A DNA stretch of 8,236 nucleotides, from contig JAISRY010000072.1 in the NCBI GenBank assembly GCA_031273385.1, positions 1 to 8,236 on the forward strand. Direction: 5' to 3'. Of the stretch, positions 7,969 through 8,236 are shown in pieces. How positions within the stretch are numbered: the stretch's first letter is position 1; each line of letters opens with the position of its first letter. Below the pieces are notes generated by a model. It saw nothing but the letters and a program-made list of their open reading frames with translations, had not been told where the DNA came from and made no database searches. Made by a program: the position numbers and the translations under genes. Source of the DNA: Tannerellaceae bacterium (GTDB lineage: Bacteria > Bacteroidota > Bacteroidia > Bacteroidales > Tannerellaceae).

Positions 7969-8011
7969 CGACGAGATAAAGATATAAGGAAAATACCAGG
8001 ATGCCCCCCCT

Positions 8012-8055
8012 ATCTGAATCAGAATTTTCAGAATTATAGAATTTTCAGGAATTGG
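8012..8055. repeat. Degenerate 8-9-nt tandem repeat
   Basis: Successive units read ATCTGAATC, AGAATTTTC, AGAATTAT, AGAATTTTC and AGGAATTGG. The AGAATT cores start at 8021, 8030 and 8038, with AGGAATT at 8047, so the period is 8-9 bases. An 11-base exact repeat, AGAATTTTCAG, occurs at 8021-8031 and 8038-8048. It lies between the macroglobulin promoter region and the inverted repeat. Similar TCAGAATT/TCAGGATT strings are, to my recollection, common in Bacteroidetes spacers. Confidence 0.65.
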
Positions 8056-8128
8056 AAATAATATAAGTAGGGTCATTGCGAAAGGGAAATAACGGCGATA
8101 GCAATCCCGTTAGGGGGACCGAGCGGGA

Positions 8129-8236
8129 GAACGTCATGTCGACCGAGCGCAGCGAGTGGAGACACCTCCGATCGAAAGGGCAGGCGGGTGCGATCGGAGG
8201 TGTCTCCACTCGCTGCGCTCGGTCGACATGACGTTC
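8129..8236. repeat. Perfect 46-bp inverted repeat with 16-nt loop
   Basis: Bases 8129-8174 are the exact reverse complement of 8191-8236; the loop is 8175-8190 (AAAGGGCAGGCGGGTG). All 46 pairs match when read base by base. The right arm ends at the last base of the window, so the stem may be longer. Each arm contains GTCATGTCGACCGAGCG and a small internal hairpin (GGAG, ACAC, CTCC at 8158-8169). No T-tract is visible, so a simple terminator is not shown. The layout, two copies of a ~40-base palindrome-rich unit in opposite orientation around a short spacer, resembles REP/BIME-type dispersed elements; no transposase is present in the window. Confidence 0.93.

Larger units (their letters stand above)
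7928..8236. other. Noncoding region upstream of the macroglobulin gene, rich in repeats
   Basis: About 310 bases to the window edge with no credible gene. From left to right it holds the weak promoter, a run of seven C (8004-8010), a degenerate short tandem repeat (8012-8055), a segment with GTCATTGCG and AGCAATCC (8072-8106) and a long perfect inverted repeat (8129-8236). The nonamer GACCGAGCG occurs at 8117-8125 and again at 8141-8149 inside the inverted repeat, suggesting that the whole right part is a composite of dispersed repeat elements. Confidence 0.6.

Noticed and set aside
6377..7987. A 536-codon open frame on the + strand, antisense to the macroglobulin gene
   Set aside because: It pairs its first codon base with the third base of sense codons, so its stops occur only opposite TTA, CTA and TCA, which are rare in this GC-rich gene. 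Its translation shows no domain and is rich in Arg, Gly and Pro as shadow frames are. The sense frame has a signal peptide and A2M domains.
8129..8236. CRISPR array or insertion-sequence end
   Set aside because: There are just two arms in opposite orientation with one short loop, no repeated spacer unit, and no transposase frame in the window.

Overview
The window looks like chromosomal DNA from a member of the order Bacteroidales (phylum Bacteroidota). Three observations support this. Promoter-like TAnnTTTG boxes precede two of the genes. None of the starts has a Shine-Dalgarno sequence. The gene set (Tat-exported Gfo/Idh/MocA oxidoreductase, bactofilin, very large secreted alpha-2-macroglobulin-like protein) is typical of that group. 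Genus cannot be settled from the sequence alone. The two larger genes are GC-rich (roughly 55-60% in lines I counted), the bactofilin gene is lower (about 48%), and the spacers are AT-rich.

Layout. Positions 1-313 form an AT-rich leader. It holds an open frame entering from the left edge (1-120), possibly the tail of an upstream gene, a repeated 20-mer, and a strong -7 promoter box at 264-271. A Tat-signal Gfo/Idh/MocA oxidoreductase follows on the + strand (314-1600). A hairpin at 1626-1663, with T-rich flanks on both strands, lies between this gene and the convergent bactofilin gene (1694-2185, - strand) and probably terminates both. The bactofilin has its own well-formed promoter (2221-2249). 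Upstream of it on the same strand is one 1877-residue alpha-2-macroglobulin-like gene (2294-7927) that fills most of the window. The last ~310 bases are noncoding. They hold a degenerate 8-9-nt tandem repeat and a perfect 46-bp inverted repeat with a 16-nt loop, running exactly to the window edge.

How the genes relate. No single pathway links all three. The alpha-2-macroglobulin homologue (periplasmic or surface protein, probably protease-trapping or envelope defence) and the bactofilin (cytoskeletal scaffold at the membrane) both concern the cell envelope and share orientation. The bactofilin promoter suggests separate transcription. The oxidoreductase is convergent to them and probably handles a sugar or sugar derivative in the periplasm.

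The most notable points are the long perfect inverted repeat at the right edge, the absence of the thioester Cys-x-Glu-Gln motif from the macroglobulin, its bait-like linker with a GYG segment, and the coding-phase repeat at the left edge. I did not find a convincing previously undescribed multi-gene system.
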